Assembly: GCA_963169135.1 (NCBI GenBank)
Contig: CAUJEQ010000045.1
Coordinates: 1 to 17,111 of the forward strand
Source of the DNA: Chloroflexota bacterium
GTDB taxonomy: Bacteria; Chloroflexota; Dehalococcoidia; Tepidiformales; Tepidiformaceae
Length of the DNA: 17,111 nt
Reading direction: 5' to 3'
The notes beneath the pieces were generated by a model that had not been told where the DNA came from, searched no databases, and saw only the letters and a list, made by a program, of their open reading frames with translations. The translations under genes were made by a program, and so were the position numbers. Below are positions 14,682-17,111 of the stretch, in pieces. Each line of letters starts with the position of its first letter. Within the stretch, counting starts at the first letter, position 1.

Positions 14682-15791
14682 ATGCGCTACCGCCGCATCG
14701 TCGCCAAGTTCGGCACCAGCCTGCTGACCGCAGGGTCCGACCGGCTCGACCTCGAGGCGATGTCGAGGCTCGTCGGCCAGGTCGTCCGCCTTCGCGAACA
14801 GGGTTGCCGCGTCGTCGTCGTTTCGAGCGGCGCCCAGGCGGCCGGCCGCCACCGCCTGCGGGGCAAGCTCGAGCCGGGCCGCTCACCCAGTCGCCAGGCC
14901 ATCGCCTCCGTCGGCCAGAGCCACCTCATGCAGAGCTGGGACGAACTCTTCGACTGGCACGACACCGTCGTCGCGCAGGTCCTCCTCACCCGCCGCGACC
15001 TCTCCGACCGGCTCGGTTACCTGAACGCGCGCAACACCCTCCGCGACCTGCTGGACGCGGGCACGGTGCCCATCGTGAACGAGAACGACGCGGTCGCGCT
15101 CGACCAGGTCCTCGCCACGCGCATCGGCGAGAACGACAGCCTCTCCGCCTATGTCGCGAACCTCATCGACGCTGACCTCCTGGCCATCCTGACCGATGTC
15201 GAAGGTCTCTACGACTCGGATCCCCGGACGAACCCGGAAGCGCAGCTGCTCTCCCGCGTCGAACGTATCGACCTTTCAGTCGAGGCGCTGGGCGGCGGCG
15301 CGCACGGGCCCGGTACCGGCGGCATGGCGACCAAGCTCCGCGCTGCCCACATCGCTACCCAGGCGGGTGTCGATGTCGTCGTGGCCAGCGGCAAGGACCC
15401 CGGGGTGCTAGTGGCGCTGGCCTCGGGCGAAATGAACGGTACGTTCTTCCCCGCCCCGGGTGACCGGCTCGAAAGCCGCAAGCGCTGGATCCTCGGGAAC
15501 ATCAGCCGCGGCGGCCACATCGTCGTCGACGCTGGCGCTGCGGCCGCACTCCGCGCGCAGGGGCGTTCGCTGCTCCCAGCAGGCGTGGCCGCCGTCAACG
15601 GCGCCTTTGGCCGCGGCGAGGCGATCGAGATTCGCGACCCCGCGGGCAACCGCGTCGCCGCCGGCACGGTGAACTACGCCAGCGAGGAACTCGCCCAGAT
15701 CCGCGGCCTCCGCTCCGACAAGATCGCCGAGACCCTCGGCTACGTGTATGGCGATGAGGTCATCCACCGCGACAACATGGTGCTGCTGTGA
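14682..15791 (+). CDS. proB: Glutamate 5-kinase
   Basis: Catalyses ATP-dependent phosphorylation of L-glutamate to glutamyl 5-phosphate, the first and feedback-inhibited step of proline synthesis. The 369-residue length matches E. coli ProB (367). The amino-acid kinase domain (1-260) has KFGTS (9-13), VSSGAQAAG (48-55), the glutamate-binding NEND (133-136) and the nucleotide-side GTGGM (211-215). The usual FGDND loop is IGEND (148-152), an Asp-to-Glu change next to the conserved Asn-Asp. Residues from about 275 form a C-terminal PUA domain (HIVVDAGAAAALRAQGRSLLPAGV, then VNYASEELAQIRG). The ATG at 14682 directly precedes the conserved start RYRRIVAKFGTS and has no ribosome-binding site. No proA is adjacent in this window. 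Confidence 0.96.
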   Translation: MRYRRIVAKFGTSLLTAGSDRLDLEAMSRLVGQVVRLREQGCRVVVVSSGAQAAGRHRLRGKLEPGRSPSRQAIASVGQSHLMQSWDELFDWHDTVVAQVLLTRRDLSDRLGYLNARNTLRDLLDAGTVPIVNENDAVALDQVLATRIGENDSLSAYVANLIDADLLAILTDVEGLYDSDPRTNPEAQLLSRVERIDLSVEALGGGAHGPGTGGMATKLRAAHIATQAGVDVVVASGKDPGVLVALASGEMNGTFFPAPGDRLESRKRWILGNISRGGHIVVDAGAAAALRAQGRSLLPAGVAAVNGAFGRGEAIEIRDPAGNRVAAGTVNYASEELAQIRGLRSDKIAETLGYVYGDEVIHRDNMVLL

Positions 15792-15823
15792 GGCTGCTAA
15801 CCTCGTAACCCGGAGGTGTCCCC

Positions 15824-16222
15824 ATGCTCCAGGATGAAACGCGCGGCCAAGCGCCATTGCTGAATCGCGTCCTCTGGGCCGACGTTGCCTTCGAGGCCGT
15901 CGCCGGAGCCGTGCTGCTCGCGACCGCCACCTTCGCCGACCGCTGGTTCGACCTTTCGACCACGATCATCTACATCGTGGCGGCAGTGTTCTTCGTCGCG
16001 GCAGTTGCGATTGTGCCGCTCGCCCGGGCGGCGGAACCGTCTCGCAAGGGCGTTACGGGGCTCGCGTGGGCGAACATCGCGGGCGGCGTGCTCGCCTGGC
16101 TGGCGCTGCTCATCTGGTGGGACCGCTTCGAATCCGAGGGCCGCTGGCTCCTGGCCTTTGCCGCCGACGCCTTCATCGTCCTCGGCGCCGCCGAACTCAT
16201 CGCCCTCCGCCGCCGAAACTAA
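15824..16222 (+). CDS. Small four-helix membrane protein of unknown function
   Basis: A 132-residue protein with four predicted membrane helices at about 16-37, 46-68, 76-98 and 105-126 and short loops; the C-terminus is basic (ALRRRN), suggesting a cytoplasmic end. No known family motif is recognised. The ATG at 15824 has a strong ribosome-binding site (GGAGGTG, seven to eight bases away), much better than that of proB just upstream. The gap to proB is 32 bases, so the two may be co-transcribed. Its stop codon abuts the left arm of a long inverted repeat. Confidence 0.8.
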   Translation: MLQDETRGQAPLLNRVLWADVAFEAVAGAVLLATATFADRWFDLSTTIIYIVAAVFFVAAVAIVPLARAAEPSRKGVTGLAWANIAGGVLAWLALLIWWDRFESEGRWLLAFAADAFIVLGAAELIALRRRN

Positions 16223-16357
16223 CCGCCAGGGCGCCAAGGGCCGCCAATTTGAAACGGAAGAACCGACTCCACCGTCGGGCCGATAGGGCCCCGCAGAGAC
16301 CCTGGTCCTCCTCTCAACACCTGGCGCGGCCTTGGCGCTCTTGGCGTCCTGGCGGTT
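16221..16357. repeat. Long imperfect inverted repeat between convergent genes
   Basis: The left arm (16221-16247) starts AACCGCCAGGGCGCCAAGGG; the right arm (16332-16357) ends TTGGCGTCCTGGCGGTT. About 24 of 27 positions are complementary, with one gap and two mismatches; the loop is 84 bases. Each arm is built from three roughly nine-base words ending in GCCA/TGGC. The arms touch the stop codons of the two convergent genes. The gap (16223-16359) has no gene. Confidence 0.85.
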
Positions 16358-16359
16358 GA

Positions 16360-16908
16360 CTACTGCCCCCGGCGGCAGGCCCACGCAGTCGAGAAGACGG
16401 TGCTGCCCGCGGTCGGCGTCTCGCCCGTGAGCACCGGCGTCGTGTGGGTGATCTCCATCTGCCGGGCCGCGATCACCCCGTCGACCGGCTCGCGGAAGAC
16501 CAGGGTGGCCGTGTGCTTGCCGCTCCCGAGCGGAACCGCCTCGCCCTCGCGCTCCAGTTCGAGCTGGAAGCAGACCGTGCCCACGTACACGGCCGTGGAT
16601 CCGCCCGACCAGCGCGCCACCGTGCCGGCCTCATCACTGACCCATAGCTCCATGCCCGTGCCCGGGCGGGTCTTCACCTGCATCACGATTTCCAGGGCCG
16701 GGTTCCCGTTTTCCAGCTCGGCGAACCGCGCCAACGCGAACTCAACCTGCCAGTCCGCGGGCGGCTCGACCGGTCCGGGCGCTGGTTCCTCCGGCCGGAA
16801 AGCGACGTTCCCCGTCGTCGTGCCCACCAGCGCCTTCAGCGACGGCGAAGTCGTGTACGAGGCGTCCTTCTTCTCGCACCCCGCGAGGGATACCGCGATG
16901 GCGGCCAC
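16360..16908 (-). CDS. Putative lipoprotein, unknown function (5' end uncertain)
   Basis: Read from the GTG at 16908 the protein has 182 residues, with a lipobox SLAGC at Cys11 and a mature domain that looks like a beta-rich secreted module (EIVMQVKTRPGTGMELWVSDEAG, FQLELEREGEAVPLGSGKHTATLVF). Two further Cys (near FQL and at ACRRGQ) could form a disulfide. No family is recognised. The GTG leaves only ten residues before the lipid Cys, with no positive charge. The same frame continues upstream as SRRGSRVFRGLLLAVV, an ideal signal-peptide start, but no ATG, GTG or TTG occurs there before an in-frame stop inside leuA. The true start is therefore upstream, by a non-standard codon, a frameshift or a sequence error. 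Confidence 0.75.
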   Translation of the reverse strand: MAAIAVSLAGCEKKDASYTTSPSLKALVGTTTGNVAFRPEEPAPGPVEPPADWQVEFALARFAELENGNPALEIVMQVKTRPGTGMELWVSDEAGTVARWSGGSTAVYVGTVCFQLELEREGEAVPLGSGKHTATLVFREPVDGVIAARQMEITHTTPVLTGETPTAGSTVFSTAWACRRGQ

Positions 16909-16978
16909 GACCGCGAGCAGGAGGCCCCGGAAGACGCGGGACCCCCTGCGTGAGTCACTGGATGGCCAACCGGCGCTG

Positions 16979-17111
16979 CTAGGGATTGGCCCGCACCTCG
17001 TCGTTTCGCGCCGAGACCAGGAGCATCCGGTTGAGGGCGCTCATGTAAGCCTTGGCGCTCGCCACGATGATGTCTGTGTCCGCGGCCCGGCCCGTGTAGG
17101 TGCGCCCATCC
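16979..17111 (-). CDS. leuA: 2-isopropylmalate synthase, C-terminal end (partial)
   Basis: The last 43 codons and stop of a gene that enters from the right edge. The reading (DGRTYTGRAADTDIIVASAK, then AYMSALNRML) is the conserved end of the LeuA regulatory domain, which binds leucine for feedback inhibition of the first committed step of leucine synthesis. The motif GRxxDTDIIxASAxAYxxALN is highly specific. The tail after it (LVSARNDEVRANP) is short and variable, as in other LeuA proteins. The stop lies 70 bases before the first usable start of the lipoprotein gene on the same strand. Confidence 0.9.
   Translation of the reverse strand, partial: DGRTYTGRAADTDIIVASAKAYMSALNRMLLVSARNDEVRANP

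Overview
This is a high-GC, gene-dense bacterial window with short intergenic gaps, no RNA genes, no CRISPR array and no recognisable insertion sequence. The gene content and style suggest a Chloroflexota bacterium (Dehalococcoidia/Tepidiforma-like) as the best guess. The hints are a solute-binding lipoprotein with an Asp/Gly-rich linker, a TagGH-type polysaccharide exporter, GTG/TTG starts and tandem pyridoxamine-oxidase-like proteins. A high-GC actinobacterium cannot be excluded from sequence alone.

Layout. (1) 16-5405, all minus strand. Read in the direction of transcription this is a polar amino-acid ABC importer (lipoprotein, permease, ATPase), then a polysaccharide ABC exporter (permease, ATPase) and a family 2 glycosyltransferase. 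(2) 5554-10777, plus strand: homoserine kinase (thrB), coupled to a GNAT acetyltransferase; then a large membrane protein with a degenerate PP2C-like domain outside-linked to a six-bladed propeller; then two tandem, overlapping FMN-type split-barrel proteins. (3) 10781-11464, minus: a Crp/Fnr-family regulator, convergent with the pair before it and divergent from the next gene. (4) 11613-16222, plus: an MmpL-type RND transporter, a SHOCT/DUF4352-like membrane protein, glutamate 5-kinase (proB) and a four-helix membrane protein. (5) 16360-17111, minus: a small lipoprotein and the last 43 codons of 2-isopropylmalate synthase (leuA), cut by the window edge.

How the genes fit together. Several genes concern amino acids: uptake, threonine (thrB), proline (proB) and leucine (leuA). 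They are dispersed and not one operon. The exporter plus glycosyltransferase forms an envelope-polysaccharide module. The Crp-like regulator probably controls itself and/or the divergent MmpL transporter; a 5-6-5 palindrome lies between them.

The most unusual items are the pseudophosphatase-TM-propeller protein, which mirrors the layout of PknD-type receptor kinases, and its structured leader. Others are a 99-bp tandem repeat inside the amino-acid importer operon, an 11-bp perfect hairpin after the binding-protein gene, a long inverted repeat fitted exactly between two convergent stop codons, and a lipoprotein whose signal peptide reads upstream of every standard start codon. Several transcription-unit heads may also be leaderless.
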